Shown in pieces: positions 15,579 through 25,432 of a DNA stretch of 64,000 bases; within the stretch, counting starts at the first letter, position 1, and the number at the start of each line of letters is the position of its first letter. Below the pieces are notes generated by a model. That model ran no database searches. It had not been told where the DNA came from and saw nothing but the letters and a program-made list of their open reading frames with translations. This stretch comes from Flavobacterium inviolabile. Lineage in GTDB: Bacteria; Bacteroidota; Bacteroidia; Flavobacteriales; Flavobacteriaceae. The position numbers and the translations under genes were made by a program. The stretch lies in contig NZ_CP058278.1 in the NCBI RefSeq assembly GCF_013389455.1, positions 2,728,001 through 2,792,000 of the forward strand, in the 5' to 3' direction.

Positions 15579-18500
15579 CTATCTATTAAGATATAAATAA
15601 CCTGCTTTATCGAAGTTGGTTCCTTTTTCATCTTTATATTTTAAAATATAATAATACGTTCCGTCCGGTAATTCTGCGCCTCTGTCAATAGTGGCACGAC
15701 CTTCAGATACACCAGCAAATACTTTGGTGGTATTGTTATAACCATCTGTACTAAACACTAATATACCCCATCTGTTGTAAATTTCAACATTATTTTCCGG
15801 ATAACATAAAATTCCGTCAATAAAGAAAACATCGTTATAACCGTCATTATTTGGCGATACCGCATTGTAAACAGTGATCGAACAGGCTGGTAATACAATA
15901 CATCTGTCGTGTACTTCAATATTTATTTCAAATACTTTAGGACAGTCTCCATCCGAGATAGTATAGCGGACAATATAGTTTCCTAAAGCGGCCTGATGCG
16001 GATTGAAGATACTTCCTTCCAGTGCTGTTCCGGCATTCGGACTTGACCAGGTGCCATTTTGAGCGGTGCCTTCCGGCAGTAATGTGAAAAGATTAACGGG
16101 TTCATCATTGATACAGATTGTTTTCGCAATTACGGTCAACGGATTCTCAATACTAACAGTAACCGTTTGGGTAAAAGTAGCTGTATTAAAACAAGTATCG
16201 CTTACCGTCCATGTTCTGATAATAACATAAGAGCCGGCGGTTTGATTGCCTGTATTTTCAGAATATGCTACCGTTACCGTTGCACCACAATTGTCTGTAA
16301 ATGTCAATTCCGGAACAGGTGGAATAGCGGTACAAACAGCATTTACTTCCGTTTCTAATGCCGAAGCTAAAACCGGAGCGGTATCATCAGAAACCGTTAT
16401 CAGCTGTATGCTGTTTGAAGTATTGCCACAGGTATCGGTAAATGTCCAGGTACGGGTAATGATATACGAATTAGGACACTCACCTTGTGTGGTACTATCC
16501 TGTCCTTGTACGGTAATTTCACCGGAACAGCTGTCATTCGCAGTCAGACTGATCATTTCCGGAATTTGTCCGCCGCAAGATACAGTTACATCAGCCGGAG
16601 CCGTTGGAGCTACCGGAGGAATGGTATCGCTTACATTGATGGTTTGCGATACGGAAGCACTGTTGCCACAGGCATCTACAAATGTCCATGTTCTGGTAAT
16701 GCTATAAGAACCGGGACAGTTACCGGGAACAGTGGAATCTTGTCCCTGTACGGTGATTTCACCGGAACAGTTATCATTAGCGGTCAGGCTAATCATTGCC
16801 GGTATGTCATTGCTACAAGCTACTGTTACACTTTCAGGAGCAGTTGGAACAACCGGAGCTATAGTATCATTAACATTGATAGTTTGTGATACAGACGCAC
16901 TGTTACCACAGGCATCCACAAAGGTCCAGGTACGGGTGATTATATAAGAATTCGGACAGTTACCTTGAACGGTTGTGTCTTGCCCTTGTACGGTAATTTC
17001 ACCGGAACAGTTATCATTAGCGGTCAGGCTAATCATCGCTGGAACATCGGTACTACAGGCAACAGTTATATTCGCTGGTGCAGTTGGAACAACCGGAGCT
17101 ATAGTATCATTAACATTGATGGTTTGTGATACAGAAGCACTGTTGCCGCAGGCATCCACAAAGGTCCAGGTTCTGGTAATAATATAAGAGTTCGGACAGT
17201 TACCTGGAACAGTGGAATCCTGTCCCTGTACGGTAATTTCACCGGAACAATTATCATTAGCGGTCAGGCTGATCATTGCCGGTACGTCATTGCTACAAGC
17301 TACTGTTACACTTTCAGGAGCAGTTGGCACCACCGGAGCTACAGTATCATTAACATTGATGGTTTGTGATACAGAAGCACTGTTTCCGCAGGCATCCACA
17401 AAGGTCCAGGTACGGGTGATTACATAAGAGCTTGGACAATTACCTTGAACGGTGGCATCCTGTCCCTGTACGGTGATTTCACCGGAACAGTTATCATTAG
17501 CGGTCAGGCTAATCATCGCCGGTACGTCAGTACTACAGGCAACAGTTATATTCGCTGGTGCTGTTGGCACTATCGGAGCCACGGTATCATTTACATTAAT
17601 GGTTTGTGATACTGACGAACTGTTACCACAGGCATCTACAAAGGTCCAGGTACGGGTAATGATATAAGAGCTTGGACAGTTGCCTTGAACGGTTGTATCC
17701 TGTCCTTGAACGGTGATTTCACCGGAACAGTTATCATTAGCAGTCAGGCTAATCATCGCCGGTACGTCAGTACTACAAGCTACTGTTATATTCGCTGGTG
17801 CTGTTGGTACTACTGGAGCTATAGTATCATTAATATTGATGGTTTGTGATACGGAAGCACTATTGCCGCAGGCATCCACAAAGGTCCAGGTACGGGTGAT
17901 TACATAAGAGCTTGGACAGTTGCCTTGAACAGTGGAATCCTGTCCCTGTACGGTAATCGCACCGGAACAGTTATCGTTAGCGGTCAGGCTAATCATCGCC
18001 GGTACGTCACTGCTACAAGCTACTGTTATATTCGCTGGTGCTGTTGGTACTACTGGAGCTATAGTATCATTTACATTGATGGTTTGTGATACTGAAGCAC
18101 TGTTACCACAGGCATCTACAAAGGTCCAGGTACGGGTGATTATATAAGAATTCGGACAGTTACCTTGAACGGTTGTGTCTTGCCCTTGTACGGTGATTTC
18201 ACCGGAACAGTTATCATTAGCGGTCAGGCTAATCATCGCCGGTACGTCAGTACTACAGGCAACAGTTATATTCGCTGGTGCTGTTGGCACTATCGGAGCC
18301 ACGGTATCATTTACATTAATGGTTTGTGATACTGACGAACTGTTACCACAGGCATCTACAAAGGTCCAGGTACGGGTAATGATATAAGAGCTTGGACAGT
18401 TGCCTGGAACAGTGGAATCTTGTCCCTGTACGGTAATCGCACCGGAACAATTATCATTAGCGGTCAGGCTAATCATTGCCGGAACATCAGTACTACAAGC

Positions 18501-21500
18501 TACGGTTACGTTTGCCGGAGCGGTTGGAGCTACCGGAGGTATAGTATCACTAACTGTAAAAGTTGCCTGAGTAGTAGCTGTATTGCCGCAAGCATCTGTT
18601 GCCGTAAAGATTACAACGACACTTTGAGAGCAGTTATTTGTCAGCGGACTAAAGTTGTTGGTCCAGGTAACAGTACTGCAATTATCGTTAGCAGTGGCGC
18701 CACCATTGGTGTTTAACCAGTTTTGTAACTGGGATTGGTTGCCCTGACCATCACAACTCACCGCTAAGTTTTGCGCTTGTGCAGTGATTGTAGGCGGGAT
18801 GTTGTCCAGTACGGTGATAATCTGGTTCTGACTGGCAGCCGTATTTCCGCAGGCATCGGTTAACGTCCATGTTCTGGTTATAGTTTTAGAACCAGGACAA
18901 TTACCATCGGCGATTACATCGGTATAAGTGGCTTGCAATCCTGTAGAACAATTATCGGCTTCATTGGTTACATCGCCGGTTACAGCAATAGAGGCATCAT
19001 AACTACAGTTTGCATTGGCATAAATAGTAGTATTGGCCGGAGCGGTAAACGTTGGCGGAATAGTATCATTTACATTAATGGTTTGCGATACAGACGAACT
19101 GTTTCCGCAGGCATCCATAAAGGTCCAGGTACGAGTGATTATATAAGAACTTGGACAGTTACCTTGTACGGTTGTATCTTGTCCCTGTACGGTAATGGCA
19201 CCGGAACAGTTATCATTAGCGGTCAGGCTGATCATCGCCGGAACATCGGTACTACAGGCAACAGTTATATTTGCTGGTGGTGTTGGAACCACCGGAGCTA
19301 CAGTATCATTTACATTAATGGTTTGAGATACAGAAGCACTGTTACCACAAGCATCCACAAAGGTCCAGATACGAGTGATTACATAAGAGCTTGGACAGTT
19401 GCCTTGAACGGTTGTGTCTTGCCCTTGTACGGTGATTTCCCCGGAACAGTTATCATTAGCGGTTAGGCTGATCATCGCCGGTACGTCAGTACTACAGGCA
19501 ACAGTTATATTCGCTGGTGCTGTTGGCACTATCGGAGCCACGGTATCATTTACATTAATGGTTTGTGATAATGACGAACTGTTACCACAGGCATCTACAA
19601 AGGTCCAGGTACGGGTAATGATATAAGAGCTTGGACAGTTGCCTGGAACAGTGGAATCTTGTCCCTGTACGGTAATCGCACCGGAACAATTATCATTAGC
19701 GGTCAGGCTAATCATCGCTGGTATATCAGTACTACAGGCTACGGTAACATTTGCCGGAGCGGTTGGAGCCACCGGAGGTATAGTATCACTAACCGTAAAG
19801 GTTGCCTGGGTAGTAGCTGTATTGCCACAGGCATCGGTAGCGGTAAAAATCACAACAACGCTTTGAGAGCAGTTATTGGTTAGTGGACTAAAGTTGTTGG
19901 TCCAGGTAACGGTACTGCAATTATCGTTAGCAGTGGCGCCACCATTGGTGTTTAACCAGTTTTGTAACTGGGATTGGTTGCCCTGACCATCACAGCTAAC
20001 CGCTAAGTTTTGCGCTTGTGCAGTGATTGTAGGCGGGATGTTGTCCAGTACAGTAATAATCTGGTTTTGGCTTGCCGCTGTATTGCCGCAGGCATCGGTT
20101 AAGGTCCATGTTCTGGTTATGATTTTAGAGCCTAGACAGTTGCCATTAGCAACAGCATCTGTATAAGTGGCTTGTAATCCTGTCGAACAATTGTCGGCTT
20201 CATTAGTTACATCACCGGTTACAGCAATAGAAGCATCATAACTACAGTTTGCATTGGCATAAATAGTAGTATTGGCCGGAGTGGTAAACGTTGGCGGAAT
20301 AGTATCATTTACAGTGATGGTTTGCGATACAGATGAGCTGTTTCCGCAGGTATCCGTAAAGGTCCATGTTCTGGTAATAACATAAGAATTCGGACAGTTA
20401 CCGGGAACGGTAGCATCTTGTCCCTGTACGGTAATCGCACCGGTACAGTTATCATTAGCAGTAAGGCTAATCATTGCCGGTATATCAGTACTACAGGCTA
20501 CGGTAACATTTGCCGGAGCGGTGGGTACTACAGGAGGAACGGTATCGCTAACGCTAAAGGTTGCCTGGGTAGTGGCTTTATTGCCACAGGCATCAGTAGC
20601 GGTAAAAATCACAACAACGCTTTGCGAACAGTTATTGGTTACCGGACTAAAGTTGTTGGTCCAGGTAACGGTACTGCAATTATCATTAGCGGTAGCGCCA
20701 CCATTGGAGTTCAGCCAGTTTTGTAATTGGGTCTGATTGCCCTGACCATCACAACTCACTGCTAAGTTTTGCGCTTGTGCGGTAATGGTAGGCGGGGTGT
20801 TGTCCAGTACAGTGATAATCTGGTTCTGACTGGCAGCCGCATTGCCGCAGGCATCGGTTAACGTCCATGTTCTGGTTATGATTTTAGAACCAGGACAGTT
20901 ACCATTAGCAACAGCATCTGTATAAGTGGCTTGTAATCCTGTCGAACAATTGTCAGCTTCATTGGTTACATCGCCGGTTACAGCAACAGAAGCATCATAA
21001 CTACAGTTTACATTGGCATAAATAGTAGTATTGGCCGGAGCGGTAAATGTTGGCGGTACCGTGTCACTGATTGTAATTGTTTGGGATACGGAAGTACTGT
21101 TGCCACACGCATCGGTAAAGGTCCAGGTACGTAAAACAGAGTAATTTCCGGCACAGTTTCCAAAAGTTGTTGCATCAACACCAGCCACATTAATATCATT
21201 ATCACAGCCGTTTGTTGCTGTTAAATTCATCATTGCCGGAATCTGGCTTCCACAGCTTAAGGTAATATTAGCAGGTGGAGCCGGGGCAACGGGTGGAGTA
21301 GTATCTTTAATGGTTATCTGCTGAACAAAATTCAGATTGGTCACGCAGGAACTATTGATTGTAAAAGTTCGGGTAATCACTAACGGACAAGAACCGGATT
21401 TTGTATCAACATACGAAATAGTATAGCTCATAGACTGGTTCGTTGTTGTACCGCCGGCAGCTAAAAATTGGGCTAACGTTATTGTAACCGGTGTTTCGCT

Positions 21501-23957
21501 ATAGGCAAGTCCTGTTATCGCATTGGTACTACAGCCTTCCAAAGTATAATTTGCAGGTCCGGTTAAAGTAGGGCTTGCCGTTACAGTAATTTTAAAGGTA
21601 TAGTAACATCCCGTATTTCCCGGAGGCACACCATAATAGGTCTGGGTTCCTAAAGTTGCAGGAAAAGGGTTGGATGAGGTATATTCTATAGCATTTGCCG
21701 TAACCGGATACTGATTATAAAACCGTGTTCCCGGAGGAAAAGCACTGCTGATTTGTGAAACAGCGATACTTCCGTTACTGTTACAGAAGGTAAAGGCTAT
21801 TTGAGTAGGCGTATTCTGGCAATGCTGACTAACAAAGTTCTGTGAGTCGATATTGACTGTCAACGGATCGGTGAGGGGTTCGCCCTGGCACATACCGGAA
21901 GACGTATACCCCTGAATAAAAGGTTTGGTATTGATCACCACACCGGAAATTGCTCCTACACCATTGATATAGCCATAAATAATGGCAGCAGGATGGCAAT
22001 TCGGATTGGTTAGTATACTACAATCTTCGGTAACTTTTAATTTAAAGGTCAATTCGCCTAAAACATCATTTGGATTTGGAGGTAAGGGTAGTGTGCCGAT
22101 ATTCCATATTACGGAACCATTTGCTCCCTGTGAAGGATCAAAAGATACCGCATTTGGAGTAGGCGCCGGGCTAAACAGTATCGTACCGTTCGCACTGCCG
22201 GCAACATAAGTGGTTGTAAAAGGAATCGGGATTTTTACGACGGCATTGTTAATGGCTTCCGTACCCTGATTCTGCACTTTTATTTTATATTCGATCTCCT
22301 GGCCGGGTAAAACACTCAACGGGCCAGGGCCAGCCGGAACACCATTAATCGTAAGTACTGAAGCGATTCCTTCAGGATCCGGAACATAAGCATCTACCGC
22401 CATGGCAATGGTGTAAATAACATAGGTATCCTGGGTGGAACCGTAACGGAATTTCGTAGCCGTTTGATTATTGGTAATAACAGCATTACCCGCGTTCGGG
22501 ATGTTAAACATACTGATGTCGAGCCCTGTATTGTTAAGCAGGTTTGGATTCCGGGTATTACCGCCGGTTTGTATGGAGGAATTAAAAAAGTTTCCGGTAG
22601 TGTTTCCGCTGTGGTTTAAATCCAGCCAGCTGTTGTCACTTTGTTTCTGGATACTAAAATAGTCCCCGCTGATACCACGGTCGCCTTCACCAGCCATTAA
22701 ACCTAATTTTAAGTTTACCGGACCGGCCTGAACAGTGTTAAAACCGGAAACCGGCAATTCGAAATTGGTTACCGTATTTCCCTGTACATAAGCATGACCG
22801 TCAAATAAGGTAATATCTCTCCATTTCATTTTGGAATTTTCATAGATCACGACAATTCCCCAGCCGCCGTAATAACCGGTAGAACCACCATTGCCTTCAA
22901 TCATGGCCACATCGGCTACCGTATAATTACCCAAACCGTATTGGATCACATAATCGGTTATTTCGGCATAAGCCGAATACATAAAACCGTCGGATGACTG
23001 CGGATAATAAATATCGTTGGTGTTGGCCGTAACCGGAGTATAGCCGGGTGCTCCCGGACCTTTAATGGAAACAACTCTTTTGTCGAAATTTTTGGTTACC
23101 GATACTGTAGTCGGAATGGTTCCGGTTACATTGGTATAGGCAAAAGAAGTCGACTGGTATTCCGAGGTCGATCTGTTTTGTCGGGAATCCCTGTCCAGCG
23201 CATTTATCGTTAAAGTAATGCCGCCGGATTCGGTATAAATCGTAACCGGATCAAAAGAAACACTTCTGGTATTTCCGGAATTGGTTACTACCTGATTGGT
23301 CGGATTGATCCAGCTGCCGCTATTCACTCTGTAGCGGATATACGGACTGGAATTCTGGAACTCAAACTGAACATTATCGCCGTTTCCGGTAAATTCATAG
23401 CGGGTATAGTAGCTATTGTTGCTTCCCTGACGGGTCACTGCCATTGAATACTGGGTGTTCGTAATGCTGTTGTTGTGTCCTACAGTCTGATTATTATTAA
23501 CTGCCTGTGGTGTTCCGGGAACATTTTTAGTAACAGAAAAAGTATCTGGACTGCTGCTGCCGTTGGAAGCTCTTCCGGACCAGTACAAACCTGCATAGAT
23601 AATTTTGGAACAGCTTGGAATCGCGCCGTTTTCTGTTGAAAATGTCAAAGTAGCCGATGAGGAATTGAACGTATTCGAATCGCTGTCCACATCAACATAC
23701 TGCATGTCATTATTACTGTTGGCCGTTTCATCTCCATAATTTACCAGCGTCAGATTGGTATTTCCAATCATTGTGAAATCGCCCTGAATGCTGTAAATTT
23801 TTCGGGTTGGAGAATATTGAGAAGCTCTTTGTGTAAAAGGAACTTTTACCTGCGAAAACGCCTCAATTGAAGAAATCATAAGCAGCAACAGCAATAGGAA
23901 ACCCAGGCTGTTTGCCGTTTTGATCTTATTTTGATGAGTAAAGTTTTTCATAATCAT
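15579..23957 (-). CDS. giant HYR-like repeat surface protein with T9SS type B sorting domain
   Basis: This 2792-residue secreted protein has a signal peptide (LGFLLLLLLMISSIEAFSQ). An N-terminal region of about 500 residues is rich in Asn, Ser and Thr. A DUF11-like beta-sandwich follows (about 530-650), then a linker with few repeats. About 21 tandem modules of 79-87 residues come next, most with four Cys (VACS, DNC, GNCP, DACGN), related to HYR-like domains. The C-terminus carries a T9SS type B (gliding-motility-associated) sorting domain that contains SPNNDGYNDVF and EIYNRWGILVF. The protein is probably displayed at the cell surface as a long filament, like SprB-type adhesins. PorP/SprF and OmpA-family genes follow in the same operon. 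It is intact, with no frameshift. Confidence 0.92.
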   Translation of the reverse strand: MIMKNFTHQNKIKTANSLGFLLLLLLMISSIEAFSQVKVPFTQRASQYSPTRKIYSIQGDFTMIGNTNLTLVNYGDETANSNNDMQYVDVDSDSNTFNSSSATLTFSTENGAIPSCSKIIYAGLYWSGRASNGSSSPDTFSVTKNVPGTPQAVNNNQTVGHNNSITNTQYSMAVTRQGSNNSYYTRYEFTGNGDNVQFEFQNSSPYIRYRVNSGSWINPTNQVVTNSGNTRSVSFDPVTIYTESGGITLTINALDRDSRQNRSTSEYQSTSFAYTNVTGTIPTTVSVTKNFDKRVVSIKGPGAPGYTPVTANTNDIYYPQSSDGFMYSAYAEITDYVIQYGLGNYTVADVAMIEGNGGSTGYYGGWGIVVIYENSKMKWRDITLFDGHAYVQGNTVTNFELPVSGFNTVQAGPVNLKLGLMAGEGDRGISGDYFSIQKQSDNSWLDLNHSGNTTGNFFNSSIQTGGNTRNPNLLNNTGLDISMFNIPNAGNAVITNNQTATKFRYGSTQDTYVIYTIAMAVDAYVPDPEGIASVLTINGVPAGPGPLSVLPGQEIEYKIKVQNQGTEAINNAVVKIPIPFTTTYVAGSANGTILFSPAPTPNAVSFDPSQGANGSVIWNIGTLPLPPNPNDVLGELTFKLKVTEDCSILTNPNCHPAAIIYGYINGVGAISGVVINTKPFIQGYTSSGMCQGEPLTDPLTVNIDSQNFVSQHCQNTPTQIAFTFCNSNGSIAVSQISSAFPPGTRFYNQYPVTANAIEYTSSNPFPATLGTQTYYGVPPGNTGCYYTFKITVTASPTLTGPANYTLEGCSTNAITGLAYSETPVTITLAQFLAAGGTTTNQSMSYTISYVDTKSGSCPLVITRTFTINSSCVTNLNFVQQITIKDTTPPVAPAPPANITLSCGSQIPAMMNLTATNGCDNDINVAGVDATTFGNCAGNYSVLRTWTFTDACGNSTSVSQTITISDTVPPTFTAPANTTIYANVNCSYDASVAVTGDVTNEADNCSTGLQATYTDAVANGNCPGSKIITRTWTLTDACGNAAASQNQIITVLDNTPPTITAQAQNLAVSCDGQGNQTQLQNWLNSNGGATANDNCSTVTWTNNFSPVTNNCSQSVVVIFTATDACGNKATTQATFSVSDTVPPVVPTAPANVTVACSTDIPAMISLTANDNCTGAITVQGQDATVPGNCPNSYVITRTWTFTDTCGNSSSVSQTITVNDTIPPTFTTPANTTIYANANCSYDASIAVTGDVTNEADNCSTGLQATYTDAVANGNCLGSKIITRTWTLTDACGNTAASQNQIITVLDNIPPTITAQAQNLAVSCDGQGNQSQLQNWLNTNGGATANDNCSTVTWTNNFSPLTNNCSQSVVVIFTATDACGNTATTQATFTVSDTIPPVAPTAPANVTVACSTDIPAMISLTANDNCSGAITVQGQDSTVPGNCPSSYIITRTWTFVDACGNSSSLSQTINVNDTVAPIVPTAPANITVACSTDVPAMISLTANDNCSGEITVQGQDTTVQGNCPSSYVITRIWTFVDACGNSASVSQTINVNDTVAPVVPTPPANITVACSTDVPAMISLTANDNCSGAITVQGQDTTVQGNCPSSYIITRTWTFMDACGNSSSVSQTINVNDTIPPTFTAPANTTIYANANCSYDASIAVTGDVTNEADNCSTGLQATYTDVIADGNCPGSKTITRTWTLTDACGNTAASQNQIITVLDNIPPTITAQAQNLAVSCDGQGNQSQLQNWLNTNGGATANDNCSTVTWTNNFSPLTNNCSQSVVVIFTATDACGNTATTQATFTVSDTIPPVAPTAPANVTVACSTDVPAMISLTANDNCSGAITVQGQDSTVPGNCPSSYIITRTWTFVDACGNSSSVSQTINVNDTVAPIVPTAPANITVACSTDVPAMISLTANDNCSGEITVQGQDTTVQGNCPNSYIITRTWTFVDACGNSASVSQTINVNDTIAPVVPTAPANITVACSSDVPAMISLTANDNCSGAITVQGQDSTVQGNCPSSYVITRTWTFVDACGNSASVSQTININDTIAPVVPTAPANITVACSTDVPAMISLTANDNCSGEITVQGQDTTVQGNCPSSYIITRTWTFVDACGNSSSVSQTINVNDTVAPIVPTAPANITVACSTDVPAMISLTANDNCSGEITVQGQDATVQGNCPSSYVITRTWTFVDACGNSASVSQTINVNDTVAPVVPTAPESVTVACSNDVPAMISLTANDNCSGEITVQGQDSTVPGNCPNSYIITRTWTFVDACGNSASVSQTINVNDTIAPVVPTAPANITVACSTDVPAMISLTANDNCSGEITVQGQDTTVQGNCPNSYIITRTWTFVDACGNSASVSQTINVNDTIAPVVPTAPESVTVACSNDIPAMISLTANDNCSGEITVQGQDSTVPGNCPGSYSITRTWTFVDACGNSASVSQTINVSDTIPPVAPTAPADVTVSCGGQIPEMISLTANDSCSGEITVQGQDSTTQGECPNSYIITRTWTFTDTCGNTSNSIQLITVSDDTAPVLASALETEVNAVCTAIPPVPELTFTDNCGATVTVAYSENTGNQTAGSYVIIRTWTVSDTCFNTATFTQTVTVSIENPLTVIAKTICINDEPVNLFTLLPEGTAQNGTWSSPNAGTALEGSIFNPHQAALGNYIVRYTISDGDCPKVFEINIEVHDRCIVLPACSITVYNAVSPNNDGYNDVFFIDGILCYPENNVEIYNRWGILVFSTDGYNNTTKVFAGVSEGRATIDRGAELPDGTYYYILKYKDEKGTNFDKAGYLYLNR
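16150..21315 (-). repeat. coding tandem repeats, about 240-260 bp, three module types
   Basis: Within the giant protein gene, repeat boundaries recur on the minus strand at a GAT-AC (Asp-Thr) junction: near 16389, 16631, 16871 and then every 240 bases to 18550, with further boundaries at 18805, 19066, 19310, 19550, 19790, 20050, 20309, 20549, 20808, 21069 and 21310. From the N-terminus the module order is A-B-C, A-B-C, A-A-A-B-C, then nine A modules and one diverged A. Type A is 80 residues, B 87 and C 86. Two copies of C have identical protein sequence, and adjacent A modules are nearly identical in DNA, so some duplications are recent. Short-read assembly of this block may be unreliable. 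Confidence 0.9.
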
Positions 23958-23976
23958 AGTGTTTATTATAAAACCT

Positions 23977-24471
23977 TTAACTTGGAATAGAGATGGAATA
24001 AATGATTAAATAATCCGTACGATTATTCAGGAAAAGTCTTTTGATGTAATCTTCATTACATTTAAAATCACAGATGATATGGATGTATTTAAGATTCTTA
24101 AATTTTCCCAGCTGCGTCAGGTCTATTTTAGAAGCATCATTTACACTGATTTTAATGGTCAGCATTTCGAGTAATGCTGTGTTGTCCATCGTTAACAGCT
24201 GTTGGAGCGACCGGACATCTACTTCTGCGCTGGAAATATGCCCCTGGGACAGATCTTTCGTTTTACCGTTCAGAAGATAGAGTTTGGGATGCAGATCTTT
24301 TAAAAATGATTTCACCAGATCATAATTAAAACCTGTTTCATTTTTTCCACTTCTATATCCGTCATTCATTAAAGCTTCGTAGGATATAAAAGTCTGGGCT
24401 TGCCCAATTTCTGCCGTGAGGAAAAGCAGAAAGAATACTACTTGATAACATTTAAAAGGGTTCATGATCAA
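23977..24471 (-). CDS. hypothetical secreted protein, first gene of surface operon
   Basis: This 164-residue protein has a signal peptide ending near residue 25 (VVFFLLFLTAEIGQAQ). The mature part has a leucine-rich-repeat-like stretch, LTQLGKFKNLKYIHIICDF, preceded by LLEMLTIKISVNDAS. There is no sorting domain, so it is probably periplasmic. It starts the minus-strand operon that runs through the giant surface protein (20 bases away), PorP/SprF and the OmpA-family protein. Its function is not recognised. Start at ATG 24469-24471 or two codons later. Confidence 0.65.
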   Translation of the reverse strand: MIMNPFKCYQVVFFLLFLTAEIGQAQTFISYEALMNDGYRSGKNETGFNYDLVKSFLKDLHPKLYLLNGKTKDLSQGHISSAEVDVRSLQQLLTMDNTALLEMLTIKISVNDASKIDLTQLGKFKNLKYIHIICDFKCNEDYIKRLFLNNRTDYLIIYSISIPS

Positions 24472-24943
24472 ATATTTAATTAAATTAGTTTCAGAAAAAA
24501 AAGCATAGGAAGTCCCGGGGCGATAAAATCATGCTGTTTTAACACCTGTAGAAAAACCGAAATGTAAAGTCATGGAATAGTTTGCTCGTTTCTGACAAGC
24601 AAAAACAATTGTAGACTCAACTGGTAAGTTAAAAGATTTGGAAAGTGGAATTTACAATAGCGCAAATAGCCATTGCAGTCTAAATACCGTTTTGTGAAAA
24701 AGTATTAATGATCGTAAAGTATTATAGTGGTATTTTAACTTTAAAACCAAAAAATAGCTCTTTTTTTTAATAAAACTGTATTTTGACAAGACTAAAGTAT
24801 TTAAATAAAACGGGAGGACATTATTTTCGTAGGGTTTTTCGATTAAACTACTTTTTTTATCTGTGAATTAACATTTTTTTGATACTCTTTGACTGGCATT
24901 TTTCCTTTTTTTTGACTTACTTTATAGAATAAATAGTCTGATC
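24472..24943. other. 472-base divergent intergenic region
   Basis: This AT-rich gap separates the surface operon (minus) from sixA-ppk1-ppx (plus) and must hold both promoters. I see no exact TAnnTTTG match with a well-spaced TTG on either strand. TTGACTTACTTTATAG before sixA and TTTACATTTC on the minus strand are weak candidates. The only ORFs are below 25 codons and not convincing. Confidence 0.4.
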
Positions 24944-25432
24944 ATGAAAAATTTAATTCTCATTCGTCATGCAAAATCAAGCTGGGATACCCCATCAAGA
25001 GATATTGACAGACCAATCTCCAAAAGGGGGATTAATGACGCTAACATAATTTTTAGTCAGGTAACAAAATTTTTGCCCAAGACCTTTTTAGTATGGTGCA
25101 GTGTTGCAAAAAGAGCAAAGGAAACCGCCATGATCTTTTCACAGAACATTTCCATTCCCTACGAAAATGTAATTCTGAAAGATGATTTATACACTTTTGA
25201 CGGTAAGAATCTGGAATCCGTTATAAAAAAATGTGAAAACAGATTTGACAGCTTAATTCTTTTCGGACATAATGAGGCAATCACAGATTTTGTTAATAAA
25301 TTTGGAGACCTTTATATCGAAAACGTTCCTACAGCAGGCTTCGTATCCATTTCATTCGAACAGGATAGTTGGGATTCGATACATAAAGGGAAAACAATAA
25401 AAACCTTATTTCCAAGGCAATTAAAAGTATGA
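24944..25432 (+). CDS. sixA: SixA-like phosphohistidine phosphatase
   Basis: This 162-residue histidine-phosphatase-superfamily protein has the catalytic LIRHAKSSWD motif, with His9 as the phospho-acceptor in the RHG/RHA position, and a second active-site His in LILFGHNEAI (about residue 109). SixA removes phosphate from phosphohistidine proteins; other members act on small molecules. Its stop codon overlaps the start of ppk1 in an ATGA junction, so the two are translationally coupled, suggesting a link with polyphosphate metabolism in this organism. Confidence 0.85.
   Translation: MKNLILIRHAKSSWDTPSRDIDRPISKRGINDANIIFSQVTKFLPKTFLVWCSVAKRAKETAMIFSQNISIPYENVILKDDLYTFDGKNLESVIKKCENRFDSLILFGHNEAITDFVNKFGDLYIENVPTAGFVSISFEQDSWDSIHKGKTIKTLFPRQLKV

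Noticed and set aside
16389..18550. Regular 240-base direct repeats as a possible CRISPR array
   Set aside because: The units are far too long, have no unique spacers, keep one open frame, and encode a known protein module.
16246..19883. Series of plus-strand ORFs of 63-177 residues opposite the giant surface gene
   Set aside because: They recur every 240 bases, are antisense shadows of the coding repeats, and resemble no protein family.
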